Part shown: piece after piece, positions 18,471-27,936 of the stretch | Position numbering within the stretch: the first letter of the stretch is position 1 | How the letters are laid out: the number at the start of each line of letters is the position of its first letter | Origin: Pythium myriotylum | Lineage: Eukaryota; Oomycota; Peronosporomycetes; Pythiales; Pythiaceae | Direction of reading: 5' to 3' | Assembly (NCBI GenBank): GCA_023091665.1 | Contig: JALJCQ010000014.1 | Span: forward strand, 1,178,001-1,242,000 | Length of the DNA: 64,000 bases | Notes under the pieces: model-generated | Databases searched by the model: none | What the model saw: the letters and a program-made list of their open reading frames with translations, nothing else | What the model was told of the DNA's origin: nothing | Program-made: the position numbers and the translations under genes

Positions 18471-19783
18471 TCTACGACAATGTCCCACTGACTCTGGACG
18501 TACATCACCCCCGAACATCCCGACGAGCACCTTGCACCAAGTGCCTAAGTATTCGGCACCCGACCAAGGATTGCAAGAACAAGTTCGCGGAAAGCTCCGC
18601 TGCCAACCGTACACTTGTCCTAGATGTACCCAAGGCTGACGTTTTTCAACTGACCGCAGCCATTTCGCCGAAGAAGTTAGAACGACAGATGAAAGCACTA
18701 CGTGAGGCTGCTGCCCCGGAACTAGCCAGAAGCCTAGAGGCGGAAGAACAGCGTCGCTTACAGAAACTAGAACGCAAGACAAAAGCAGCAGCGAACAAGG
18801 CGGCCACGGAAGCCGCAGCTGAAGCAAGAGCTCAACAACTCGCCCGCGACCAAGTTGACAAAGATCGAAAGGCGCAAGCTCGTCACCAACTGCTGCAAGC
18901 GCACAAGAACGTACGAGCACAGCTCAGGCAAATCCAACAGCAGGCGCGGCACAACCGTACACCCTTCGGTGGAACCCAGACAGGGGCTCCGCCGCCGACT
19001 CGAACCACATCGCTACAACGAGCACAGCCGACGAGACCGCCGGCAAACAATGAGCCAACCCGTGCAGATGCGGAAGCACAGGCTAGCCCACACGGTGAAT
19101 CCACGCTGGCGATTGTACCCTTCGTCGACCCGACTGTGGTTTTTGGAAAGCGCACGGAACCACCGTCACCGACGGCCAGCGACTCAGGTCCGCCGGCGAG
19201 CAAAGGAAGGACATTTGCACTGGCGGACGAAGCAAGCTCGGCGCCGTCGCAGGCTCTCCCAGCACAGGCGAATGCCCCAGCGCAGAGCTCCGCCCAAGGC
19301 CGGGACAGAGCGGTCGTCGACAGCGGTATGGTCGACGACACGAAGCCCCCAGCACGTCGTGTGCAGAAGCAGCTCCCTCTCTCGGCATTCTTCGCGCCGC
19401 AAACCCTCGCAGACGCACAAGCACAGCTTGAACAGGAGATAACAATCCGACGTCTACGACCGGAAGACCACTGGCAAAGCCAATTCCCCAGTCCTCTGCT
19501 CGACACTCTACTCCACCAACTGTGGGCGCCCCACACGCTTGACGAATGGAAAGCGGCTTGTCGGGCGCGAATCGTCCGCACGCCAGACAACGGCGGCTGC
19601 CTGCAATTTGCAGTCCACGGTTGCAGAGCAAGGTACATCAGAGGTGAAGAAATGTTCGTGAGCAGAACGTCGGTCAAGGAAGGTAACCACTATAAGGACG
19701 GGATGTGTACCAGTCTACTCGAATATCTCTCTCCCATGCTCGCGGACGACACTGTGTGTGACACTGACAGACCTCAACCGTAG
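18431..19783 (+). CDS. LINE ORF1 continuation: zinc knuckle, coiled coil, OTU-like Cys half
   Basis: A CCHC knuckle, CTKCLSIRHPTKDC, stands near residue 35, as in LINE ORF1 proteins. A long Ala/Gln/Lys-rich coiled coil follows (about 75-160), then a disordered Pro/Ala linker. Near the end TPDNGGCLQFAVHGC resembles the catalytic Cys block of OTU cysteine proteases. The frame ends at 19783; the rest of the OTU-like domain is in the frame starting at 19758. Confidence 0.65.
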   Translation: MSRTDGTRRRLQVIYDNVPLTLDVHHPRTSRRAPCTKCLSIRHPTKDCKNKFAESSAANRTLVLDVPKADVFQLTAAISPKKLERQMKALREAAAPELARSLEAEEQRRLQKLERKTKAAANKAATEAAAEARAQQLARDQVDKDRKAQARHQLLQAHKNVRAQLRQIQQQARHNRTPFGGTQTGAPPPTRTTSLQRAQPTRPPANNEPTRADAEAQASPHGESTLAIVPFVDPTVVFGKRTEPPSPTASDSGPPASKGRTFALADEASSAPSQALPAQANAPAQSSAQGRDRAVVDSGMVDDTKPPARRVQKQLPLSAFFAPQTLADAQAQLEQEITIRRLRPEDHWQSQFPSPLLDTLLHQLWAPHTLDEWKAACRARIVRTPDNGGCLQFAVHGCRARYIRGEEMFVSRTSVKEGNHYKDGMCTSLLEYLSPMLADDTVCDTDRPQP

Positions 19784-20984
19784 GTTTTTCAAACTGGGAC
19801 CTCCAGAGGATGCAGAAGCTGCCGAGAGAGCTATTCGACGCTTCATTGAAGGCATCCGAGACGCCACGCTGTCTCAGGGGCTCACCCGCGACCAATGGGG
19901 AGCGGACGAAGACATTTTTGGCCTCGTATGGTACGTACGCGAACCGGTATTTGTTATCGCAGAAGACGGCGAGTCCCAGACCACGACGGTACGCATAGTT
20001 CGCCTCGAACGACCCACTGCGAGAGGGCCAGAGCGCATTGAACAATTATTTCCAGACCCGTCGGAGGCTTTCGAAATCGTACGGACCTTCATGCGTCACA
20101 GGGTGCTGCCGACCATCTTGATCTTCCGCCCTAACGGCGGTAACGGCCATTTCGACAGTTTCAGATTCCACGACAGCCTCTACAAAGAATGGACGAGCGA
20201 CGACAAAGAAGGACTCGCCATGCGAGCTCGCATGGACCAAGTCCTTGTTGCATTGGGATGGTATGTCGCTCCGCTCACCAACCAAGGCATACCGAAGTAT
20301 GAAACTGTGGACCTAGTCTCCGACAGCGACTCCGTGTACGTCCCGTCAGAGACCCCAACGCCCACGCCGTCACCCGCGCCCACCCCAGCCGTTCTCTCTC
20401 CTGTCTCAGCACACGCGTTGATCAGCGCGCTGAACCCGAGAAGGCGCCGACGCGGAGCAATGGCGTCGCTCTGGCAACAAGCTGAAGCTGCCAACCTTGA
20501 TGCCTACAGACGCTGGGATGAACAACAGGATGACTGCTCAGACAGAGAAGAAGCGGACACGGTAAACGCAGGGTGTGCATATTGGAGCCGGTCCACAGCG
20601 CAGCTGGTTGCGCTCTTACGGGCACTCCCATACCCTGAAGTTGCGCTGAGTCTCCTCCCACCGGCACTAACCCTCCGTCTCGGCAACGAACTCAACGCGC
20701 TTTCTGATGACAGCGCTGTCCCAACCTTTGTAACGGCGAATGACCCTGCGCAAGCGCGGAACGAATGGAGTCGACTGGTAGCCCTGGTTGTTGTTGCCAG
20801 CTCCGATGAACTGATCGATTTACGCGTGGTCGCGTGGCTTCGAGACCATCCGGCCGAGACTATTGCTGCACTCCACGACCTCAGACTGCATGACTGGACC
20901 GTAGGTGCCCGGCTCGCCTTTGCGAGTGAACTTGCTCATCCGACCCAACCTGCCCCCGCAGAGCAGGTTGGTGGTCGCGTATGA
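19758..20984 (+). CDS. LINE OTU-like domain, His half, and linker
   Basis: Continues the OTU-like fold: WGADEDIFGLVWYVREPVFVIAE is followed by ILIFRPNGGNGHFDSFRF, which matches the catalytic His block at the end of OTU domains. Together with DNGGCLQF in the preceding frame it makes a complete protease-like domain split by a frame change. The C-terminal part is an unrecognised helical region. Its stop overlaps the endonuclease/RT start as ATGA at 20981-20984. Confidence 0.6.
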   Translation: MTLTDLNRRFFKLGPPEDAEAAERAIRRFIEGIRDATLSQGLTRDQWGADEDIFGLVWYVREPVFVIAEDGESQTTTVRIVRLERPTARGPERIEQLFPDPSEAFEIVRTFMRHRVLPTILIFRPNGGNGHFDSFRFHDSLYKEWTSDDKEGLAMRARMDQVLVALGWYVAPLTNQGIPKYETVDLVSDSDSVYVPSETPTPTPSPAPTPAVLSPVSAHALISALNPRRRRRGAMASLWQQAEAANLDAYRRWDEQQDDCSDREEADTVNAGCAYWSRSTAQLVALLRALPYPEVALSLLPPALTLRLGNELNALSDDSAVPTFVTANDPAQARNEWSRLVALVVVASSDELIDLRVVAWLRDHPAETIAALHDLRLHDWTVGARLAFASELAHPTQPAPAEQVGGRV

Positions 20985-22993
20985 GAATAGTGCGACCAAC
21001 CTCGGCTGCGCAAGTGCGGTGCATCGCCGAGGTACCGGTGCCTGAAGCGTCGACGCTTAGGCACACCAGCACGACCCGCCACTCTCATCCCTCGCGGGAT
21101 GAAAGTGGCCCCGACCCGCCACCATCGACCAAACCAAGGAAGACCGGCCGGCGAAAACCCCCTCCCCAACTACAAGTGCTCACGCAGAATGTTCAAGGAC
21201 TGCTCAAGAATCGCGAACACCTGGAGAATTGGTTTGACGCCTTTCGACGCAGATACGATCATCGACACTTCGACGTTGTCATACTGCAGGAGACAAGAGC
21301 AACAGAGCGGTGGGCCCCAATCCTCGAAGACATGTACGCGCGGGCATGGGGATACGACTCGAAAAAACTGACCAGTCCATTGTCGTACTGGCCTGAGACA
21401 GCGGTCGCAGCCGGTGGGGTTGCGATCCTTCTTCATCCTCAAACTGCCATATCGAACGTTCGGCCATGGCGACAGGATCTTTGGTCACCTCACTTCGCAG
21501 CCATCCAGGGATCCCTTGACGGCGAAGACATCACCATCGTCTGCACGTACGGCAGCATCAACGTCACACGACGGGAGCAGCAGTATCTCCACCTGGCGGA
21601 ACAGGCGAAACCAGAAGGCATCATACTCCTCGGAGGAGATTTCAACTGTACGCTGGACCCGGAGCTCGACCGCAGCAGACGCTCCAGCCCACAGCAATTG
21701 TCCGACGGGCTGGCTCAACTCCTACTGGCGTGGGATCTGATAGATGCTGCTACAGACGCGATGCTGGCGGTGACTTCGACGAGTGAGGTAAGAGAGTTCC
21801 ACGCAGCGCATCACACCTATTGGTACACTCTACGCGAAGGAGCTATTGCAACTGCACGTTTAGATCGATGGTATCTCTCCACAGGTACATTCCTCCGGCT
21901 GCGCAGGCTCGTAACGATGGCCCCATTCTGTCGCACAGACCATGACGGCGTCGTCTTGCAATTGCTAGAGACAGACCACCCCCGAGTACGCAGACGTCGC
22001 CAAGAACCTCGACTACGCAACCCATTGCCAGAGTGCGCGCGAGACGTCATCCACGCGGTCGGCGAGACGCTCCTCGAGGAAGCTGGCAATTTGCTCGCAG
22101 AGCAACCAGCAGAAGCGTCTGCCCACGGATGGGACTTCGCCAAATGCCAGATCCGACGCACGTGTCTTAAAGTCCAGCGAGAGCAGCTCACCCTCGCCAC
22201 TCGTCGATATCGGAAACAGGTGAAACGGCTACACGACGCGCTCCGGGAAGCGAAACGGGATGCACATGCCCGGCTCCAAACGATTGGCCCCAGTATCGAG
22301 GAGGTCACCGAGGCCTTCACCAGGATCACTCTCGACCCGACAGCTCGAATCAGGTCACTACGACGAGATCTCATTCGTCTACAATGTGACCGTCTACTCC
22401 GGACGAGACTCGCGCGACACGCATCACACGCTGGACGAACACATGAGTCGGTGACAGCATTTTTCCGGCGCATCTCCGCGAAGCTGTCGCGACGCCATGT
22501 ATCTGCGCTACCCAGACAACCGAACTCAAGTTTGACCAATGCGGACAGGGTTGGTCAAGATTGGATTCCGATTATTCAACGGCAGCCCTGCAACGAACAG
22601 GCCCAAAACTCGGTGTTTGAGCGACTGGAGCCAAAGCACACCAACCTCCCAGCTGATCTGGATGACATGATGTTCACCACCGAGGCCGTCGCGAAAGCAA
22701 TTAAGTCCTGCCCCCGAGGCAAGGCCTGCGGGCCTGATGGCATCCCCAACGACTGGTACAGGGAACATATCGACACGGTAGCGCCTGTTCTCGCAACACT
22801 GTTCGCCAAGTGGTATGAAGCCGGAGTACTGCCCCCAAGTTTCAAGGCAGCGTCGGTATGCTGCATCCCGAAGAAAAGCCACCCTCTTACGGGACTCGAC
22901 TTCAGACCGATCGCCCTGCTCAACACTGGACCGATTCCCGTAGGATTTAGAAGCCTTCCTAAAGCTAAATCGGCGTTCTATCCTAAATTTTAG
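20981..22993 (+). CDS. LINE ORF2: APE endonuclease and truncated reverse transcriptase
   Basis: The endonuclease motifs are in order: LTQNVQGL, VVILQETRA (catalytic Glu), LLGGDFNC (Asp/Asn) and CRTDHDGVV (SDH-type Asp-His). A helical linker follows, then the RT start motifs GKACGPDGIPNDWY and CIPKKSHPLTGLDFRPIALLNT. After about 22924 the sequence is foreign (an inverted-repeat structure) and stops. The RT catalytic core is absent, so this copy cannot retrotranspose by itself. Confidence 0.88.
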   Translation: MRIVRPTSAAQVRCIAEVPVPEASTLRHTSTTRHSHPSRDESGPDPPPSTKPRKTGRRKPPPQLQVLTQNVQGLLKNREHLENWFDAFRRRYDHRHFDVVILQETRATERWAPILEDMYARAWGYDSKKLTSPLSYWPETAVAAGGVAILLHPQTAISNVRPWRQDLWSPHFAAIQGSLDGEDITIVCTYGSINVTRREQQYLHLAEQAKPEGIILLGGDFNCTLDPELDRSRRSSPQQLSDGLAQLLLAWDLIDAATDAMLAVTSTSEVREFHAAHHTYWYTLREGAIATARLDRWYLSTGTFLRLRRLVTMAPFCRTDHDGVVLQLLETDHPRVRRRRQEPRLRNPLPECARDVIHAVGETLLEEAGNLLAEQPAEASAHGWDFAKCQIRRTCLKVQREQLTLATRRYRKQVKRLHDALREAKRDAHARLQTIGPSIEEVTEAFTRITLDPTARIRSLRRDLIRLQCDRLLRTRLARHASHAGRTHESVTAFFRRISAKLSRRHVSALPRQPNSSLTNADRVGQDWIPIIQRQPCNEQAQNSVFERLEPKHTNLPADLDDMMFTTEAVAKAIKSCPRGKACGPDGIPNDWYREHIDTVAPVLATLFAKWYEAGVLPPSFKAASVCCIPKKSHPLTGLDFRPIALLNTGPIPVGFRSLPKAKSAFYPKF

Positions 22994-23524
22994 AAAACAA
23001 GCGACTCCCGCAGAAAACACGCCGTCCAAATTCCAAAAAATATCGCTGTTTTGGAGCATCACTTCTCCAAGGCATTTCACTCGGAATGCAGTGGAACGGC
23101 TTGGCGATCGAGGTCGCTGCCTTGTCGTTCTGGTACTAGAGAAATTGGACATGAGAGACAAGTCGGCACTCGCTCGCGATCTTTTTCTGCCTTGACTTCC
23201 GCGAGCTGCGTGGGAGGGGAGGCTTTCAGTTGTCTGTCGCTCTCGATGTTTCCTCTCCACGTAGCTGGTAAACAAGCCAATCGCGGACGTGGCACGGCTG
23301 CGCACGTTCGGCACGGCGCGCTCGTTCCAGTAAAGTTGATGGACCGCATTCATTCGTTGCTGCGTGCTGCGTGTTAGAAGAACAGCCTTCACACAGTTAA
23401 GGAGCGCCTCCGCGTCCGTGTCACTGTACCTTTTCGCGCCAGGCTTGCGCGCGCGGACCTCTTTTTTCGCCGCCACGGTCGCGCTTGCCGTCGCGTGGAG
23501 GCTCTTCGTGCTGGTTGCCGACAA
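22980..23524 (-). CDS. Possible SANT/Myb-like protein inside the inverted-repeat structure
   Basis: A minus-strand frame begins MSATSTKSLHATASATVAAKKEVRARKPGAKRY-type basic sequence and then a helical segment (SDTDAEALLNCVKAVL ... NERAVPNVRSRATS) that could be a degenerate SANT fold. The frame runs on past the element border into antisense LINE sequence, so its true end is unclear. No further motif. Confidence 0.3.
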
Positions 23525-23697
23525 GCGGGTTTCTTGGGAGCGTTGAAGAGCGAGTCCCTTGTGGGTTGATCAACGTTCTTGCTCCAATCCCTCGTTTTGT
23601 TCGCCGTGTCCCTTGTTTGAGCTCATCCCCTGCAAACAGCTTTTCAATCGAATTGCACAGGGTATGGGTTTTCGACCGCTTAGAGGCTTCTAAGTAT

Positions 23698-23727
23698 CTA
23701 GAGAGGGGGGGGGGGACCCCCCTCTCC
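23698..23727. repeat. G/C hairpin
   Basis: GAGAGGGGGG and CCCCCCTCTC form a perfect 10-bp stem around a short G-rich loop, just inside the right end of the inverted-repeat structure. Confidence 0.8.
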
Positions 23728-24888
23728 AGATTGTGATCTGAGGAGGGGGGTCTGACGGCCCAAATAAGATTTAGATTGTCGAGACCCGAAATTTTAGCTT
23801 TAGGAAGGCTTCTAAATCCCTACGGGAATCGGTCCAGTAGCCTGGAAATTGAAGTGGAGGTCTTCTTGTTTGCTCGTAACACTTCAAATCAGAGAGTTGG
23901 TCTCGGTTTTTGGTCTCTCACCTGAGGTGTTTCTTACAGTTAATCAGTAAACATTCGATTGATCCTCGCTCGGCACGCGCCCTATAGAGGACCTATCTTT
24001 TGCAGGCGAGAACCCGGTACACCTGTACTCGCTTCCTCTAAAACACGTTTTCCATTTAGGCTGGGTCGGGAAGACACGCAGGTAGTTTTGAAGCAGGTTC
24101 CGTGGGTCCGAGTGGCCTAGGTGAGGAGTGGGGTGGATTATTTCGGTTTTGGAACTCAATTCCATGGCGAGCTTGGCTCGGTGGGTTCGTCTGAAGACCC
24201 GAGAAGGTCACGAAGATTAGGCACCAGCAGGCTGAAGCCGTGTAGTACGCGATTGAGGGTGGTCGGTGCTGGCTACTACGACTACGAGGTATCGTACGAT
24301 CGGCGCGTTGTTACCGATAACTTCGAGCGCCGTGAGTTTGAGGAAGTGGGTGGCTGGTTCGGCTTGGGAATCGGTTGTAGTTGGAGCTGAGTGGGTAACT
24401 ACGATACTACAAATAATCGAGGTCGCTGACATGACAAGGATGCTGTCCTCATCTCACGTGATAGAAGGCGATTCGACCGACATGTCTCGACTCAAAATCC
24501 TCAAATGCAACCTAGGCGGCACAGATGAGAACTACAGTACCATACAGTAGCCAGTAGTGCCCCGCGTCGATCTGTAACACACCTTCTCCCGACGCTGGTC
24601 AGTTTACTCAGCTGTGACAGCAAGTTCAGCGCTTTACTTCACTCCATAATTCCGGGCGCCAGCCAGCAAACATGATCAAACCGCGCCGCAGCCAGCAGTA
24701 CACAGATGGTCACGGGGTTGATGGGCAAGTGGAAATACTGTATCGCCTAATATATCCTGGATTTCGTCTTACATCCCTGGAGAAACACTGCGACCACGAA
24801 CGACCAAGCGTATCAGCGCGTCCTCGTGGTGAGCCTCCAAGTCGCACTCGACGACGGCTCGAGACATCATCTTTGTTGGTGGCAGGGC

Positions 24889-24927
24889 CTCATGCTGCGC
24901 CAACTTCCGAAGTTGGCGCAGCATGAG
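24889..24927. repeat. Perfect 19-bp inverted repeat with 1-base centre
   Basis: CTCATGCTGCGCCAACTTC is followed after one C by its exact reverse complement. No A/T tail of the kind seen at terminators follows. Confidence 0.9.
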
Positions 24928-25251
24928 AGCAAAGTTGTATGAGTATTGCCCTCCAAAGAATGACATGACATGGGCACTTTACCTGGCCGCTTGCCAACAA
25001 AGTTGTGCACCACTGGCGACATCATGCACGAGCTGGCTGATAGCTCGACAATCCAGTCAGGCCCATCACCCCACCTGCAGGCGAGCTCGTCGCTTCTGAC
25101 TTACTACCCTGGCTCTCGAGCAAATGACGCGCACGAGCCCAAGCTACGCTGGGGTGCATTACTTGCGCTCAGTAGGCTTCACCTTCATCATCACCATTAC
25201 AGTACCTCCTGGACTAAGGCTTCGACGAGATCAGCCATCGAAGAAGAGGGA

Positions 25252-25299
25252 ACATGCAACAGGTTCTACTTTATTTAAAAGGTAGAACCTGTTGCATGT
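25252..25299. repeat. Perfect 18-bp inverted repeat, 12-base loop
   Basis: ACATGCAACAGGTTCTAC and its exact reverse complement flank an AT-rich loop. A second small palindrome (CAGCTAT...ATAGCTG) lies directly downstream at 25307-25324. Confidence 0.9.
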
Positions 25300-25396
25300 G
25301 CCCTTCAGCTATTAAAATAGCTGGAGGGGGTCAAAGATCCTGGTAGTATCGATTCTGCATGTTCCGCCTTCAGGGCACCGGTGGCGTCAAGCCGCT

Positions 25397-25420
25397 AGGG
25401 TCACATTGGAAGAGCGAAAG

Positions 25421-25451
<31 letters not shown>

Positions 25452-25460
25452 TGGCCCTAT
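25397..25460. repeat. C27 homopolymer inside an inverted repeat
   Basis: A run of 27 C (25421-25447) is flanked by AGGGTCACATTGG and CCAATGTGGCCCT, inverted copies with one mismatch. The exact C count is likely unreliable. Confidence 0.8.
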
Positions 25461-26249
25461 ATCTCGCGGTAGAACACGTCACCAAGGTGAGTGGACATTA
25501 GGTCCCTGATGTAAGCTTCCTCACACACACACAAAAATGTTCCGCCTTCAATATCGAGCTCTAGAGAATGGTCTTTATGCGGACAATTGGTCCGCCTACC
25601 CATAGGTCTCGCATCAGGCAGCCTTCTTGGGAGTGAGCTCTGCCACAGCCTGCCCGGACATCATCAAAGTTGATCCGAAGAGGCCGCAACACGACGTGCC
25701 ATATGGTCATCTGGGATTTGTCGGACTACAGTATGATAGCAGTGATTTGAGAACGAGTTACGGCTTTTTGTCCAAGTCGTACGATCCGTACAGTCACGTG
25801 TCGACGGGTTGAGACAGTTCAGGTGGCCGCAGTTCATCGCCAGTCCACGTGGTCGCGTCTAATAGATCCAGAGTTTAAATAACGTCCAACCTGAGGTTGC
25901 AAGATGAAATTGGTCAATGCATGAGAGCCAGAAAACACAGACGGAACTCACCGTAGTCTGTGAAAACAACACAAAATAGCAGATCTGCGACGGCGCAAAA
26001 CAGCAGGTGAAATGGATCCAAGCCTTCAGCTTCACCTCAGGTAAATCGACGAAGAGTTCCCGAGTCTTGATTTTCTCTGTGTTGAAGGCTTCGTCATGTT
26101 GTGTAAAAACATCCATCAGTGCTCTCACCCCATTGCGGGATGCAGAGAGGAAGGCTTCACCGCTATCCGCTCAGCAAGTCCAAATCCACACACCCAACCA
26201 TTCTCAAACTTGCCCTCGACCAAGCAAGACTTCGAGCCAAGCATCAACC

Positions 26250-27856
26250 ATGAAGACCCCTCTCCCCTCCTCGCGACTCTCCTCGTACTCGTGAGGGTAG
26301 ACGCCTCCCAGGGAGGCATCGCCCAACAGTCGGACAAATCAGTGCTGGGTGTCGTCCCCCCAACTGTGGCCTGTAGCGACCTCGCCAACGTCGACCTTAC
26401 GGAGTTTGGTGGCGCCGGCAGCAGCATCACCACGTCAGCCGAGACCACCAGCGGCAACGTCACCTACTGCGCTGTCAACGGCAAGCTCAACGGCACGATT
26501 GGATACACAGTGCTATTGCCGACGAATACGTGGACGCAGCGCCTCCTCTACGCCGGCTGCGGTGGTCTTTGCGGTGCCATTAGCATCTCTCGTGGATCAC
26601 CTGACACCACGGGACAGTTTGTCGTCGCTGGTACCGACATGGCCGGTGGCAACGACGGTTCCTTTGGTCTCGACCATGACCGACGCGTCAACTTCGCCCA
26701 CCGTGCCAACCACTGGGTCACGCTCGCCGCCAAGAAGCTCATCAAGGCCTACTACGGACAGGAACAAAAGTACTCGTACTTCAGTGGCTGCTCGGACGGC
26801 GGTCGCGAGGCCGTCATGGAGGCGCTGCGATACCCGGACGACTTCGACGGCATCGTCGCCGGTGCGCCCGCCTTCATCTTCCAGCTCCAGAACACGCTCC
26901 ACCACGGATGGCTCGCCGTCAGCAACACGGCGGCCGACGGCACGCACCCGCTCATCGGCTCGCGCCTCTCGGTTCTCCACGACGCCGTCGTCAACGCCTG
27001 TGACGCGCTCGACGGACTCAAGGACGGTCTGCTCTCGGACCCTCGTCTGTGCCAGTTCGACCCGAAGACCATCCAGTGTGCTGCGGGCGCCACGAACACC
27101 ACGGCGTGCCTCACGGCTATTGAAGTTGAGACGGTGATCAAGATCTACCAGGGTCCTGTGGATGCGAAGACTGGCCAGCACCTGACCGTGGGTGAGGCCC
27201 AGTTCGGGTCCGAGCTGTCGTGGGAAGGTGTCTTTGTGCCTCCAACCTCGAATGGTAGTGTTTTCAGTGAGAAGGTGGCTCTCGCAGTCCTTCGTTATTT
27301 GGCTTTCGAGAATCCTCCTGGTGCCAACTACACCCTCAAGGACGTCGACTTCTCAGTTGCGACCCTCGCCAAGCTCACGCCACGCCACCCGCTCTTCAAC
27401 GCCATCAGCCCCGACCTCTCGGCCTTCAAGCAAGCCGGCGGCAAGCTCATCCTTTACCATGGCTGGTCCGATCCGCACATCACGCCTCGCGGCACCATCG
27501 CTTTCCACGAGGCGCTAGAAAAGCATATGGGCCGGGCCGCTGTCGAGTCGTTTGAGCGGCTGTACCTACTGCCCGGCGTGCTTCACTGCGGTGATGGCGA
27601 CGGGTTCTCGACCTTCGACTTCTTGACACCGATGCAGAAGTGGGTTGAGGCGGGTATCGCTCCTGACGACATTGTGGTTAGCGGCAACGGACGCTCTCGT
27701 CCTCTTTACCCGTACCCTGCCATCCCCAAGTACTCGGGTACTGGCGATGCGAACGACGCAACGAGCTTCGTCAAGTCCACTCCGTTGTACACAAACTTGA
27801 CGGCTCCTTGGGCTGGCGAGAGCTGGTTCAAGACGTACAAGCCACTCGAGGGCTAG
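26250..27856 (+). CDS. Tannase/feruloyl-esterase-like secreted hydrolase, copy T4
   Basis: From about residue 35 the frame is open and complete: GCSDGGREAVM (Ser), GWSDPHITP (Asp), LLPGVLHCGDGDG (His), ending LEG at 27856. The ATG matching T2/T3 (26250, MKTP...) is however out of frame with the body: relative to T2/T3 one base is missing a few codons into the signal peptide. The body frame is open upstream to an ATG at 26096, which does not encode a signal peptide. So either a real 1-base deletion, a sequence error or a small undetected intron. The product would degrade plant phenolic esters outside the cell, by family analogy. Upstream sequence resembles that of T2 and T3. Confidence 0.85.
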
Positions 27857-27936
27857 TAGGGTAGCACTGAATTGTCCTAGTCGGTGCGCACAAAAACTGT
27901 TCATGCACTAGTATCACTCATGTCAGTGAGAAATGT

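Larger units (their letters stand above)
16934..22924 (+). mobile_element. 3'-truncated LINE with zinc knuckle, OTU-like protease and APE endonuclease
   Basis: Follows directly on the T3 remnant. Five consecutive plus-strand frames encode a leader ORF, an ORF1-type RNA-binding protein with zinc knuckle and coiled coil, an OTU-like cysteine-protease domain, an APE-type endonuclease, and the first reverse-transcriptase motifs. Sequence ends abruptly after RPIALLNT, before the catalytic FxDD, where an inverted-repeat structure begins. The 3' end and poly-A are missing, so target duplications cannot be checked. Frames 1/2 and 4/5 meet with ATGA overlaps; frames 2/3 and 3/4 look like frameshifts. 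Confidence 0.85.
22925..23838. mobile_element. 0.9-kb structure with about 45-bp terminal inverted repeats
   Basis: The left end (ACTGGACCGATTCCCGTAG...) and right end are inverted copies over about 45 bases with one extra G on the right. No clear target duplication is visible, so the superfamily is unknown. Inside, a minus-strand frame from about 23524 contains KRYSDTDAEALLNCVKAVL and NERAVPNVRSR, which weakly resembles the SANT/Myb-like DNA-binding proteins common in oomycete elements. It ends the LINE; the rest of the LINE is not found beyond it. Confidence 0.6.
23839..26249. other. Gene-poor region with hairpins and a poly-C tract
   Basis: About 2.4 kb in which no coding sequence is recognised on either strand; open frames are short and unlike known proteins. 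It contains two perfect long hairpins (24889-24927, 25252-25299), a C27 tract (25421-25447) between inverted sequences, and in the last 150 bp a T4 upstream region related to the T2/T3 promoter. Confidence 0.5.

Noticed and set aside
18883..19677. Minus-strand frame opposite LINE ORF1
   Set aside because: Cys-rich, domain-free mirror of a GC-rich sequence.
24600..25000. Hairpin 24889-24927 as a transcription terminator
   Set aside because: No adjacent gene end and no T-tract; eukaryotic genome.
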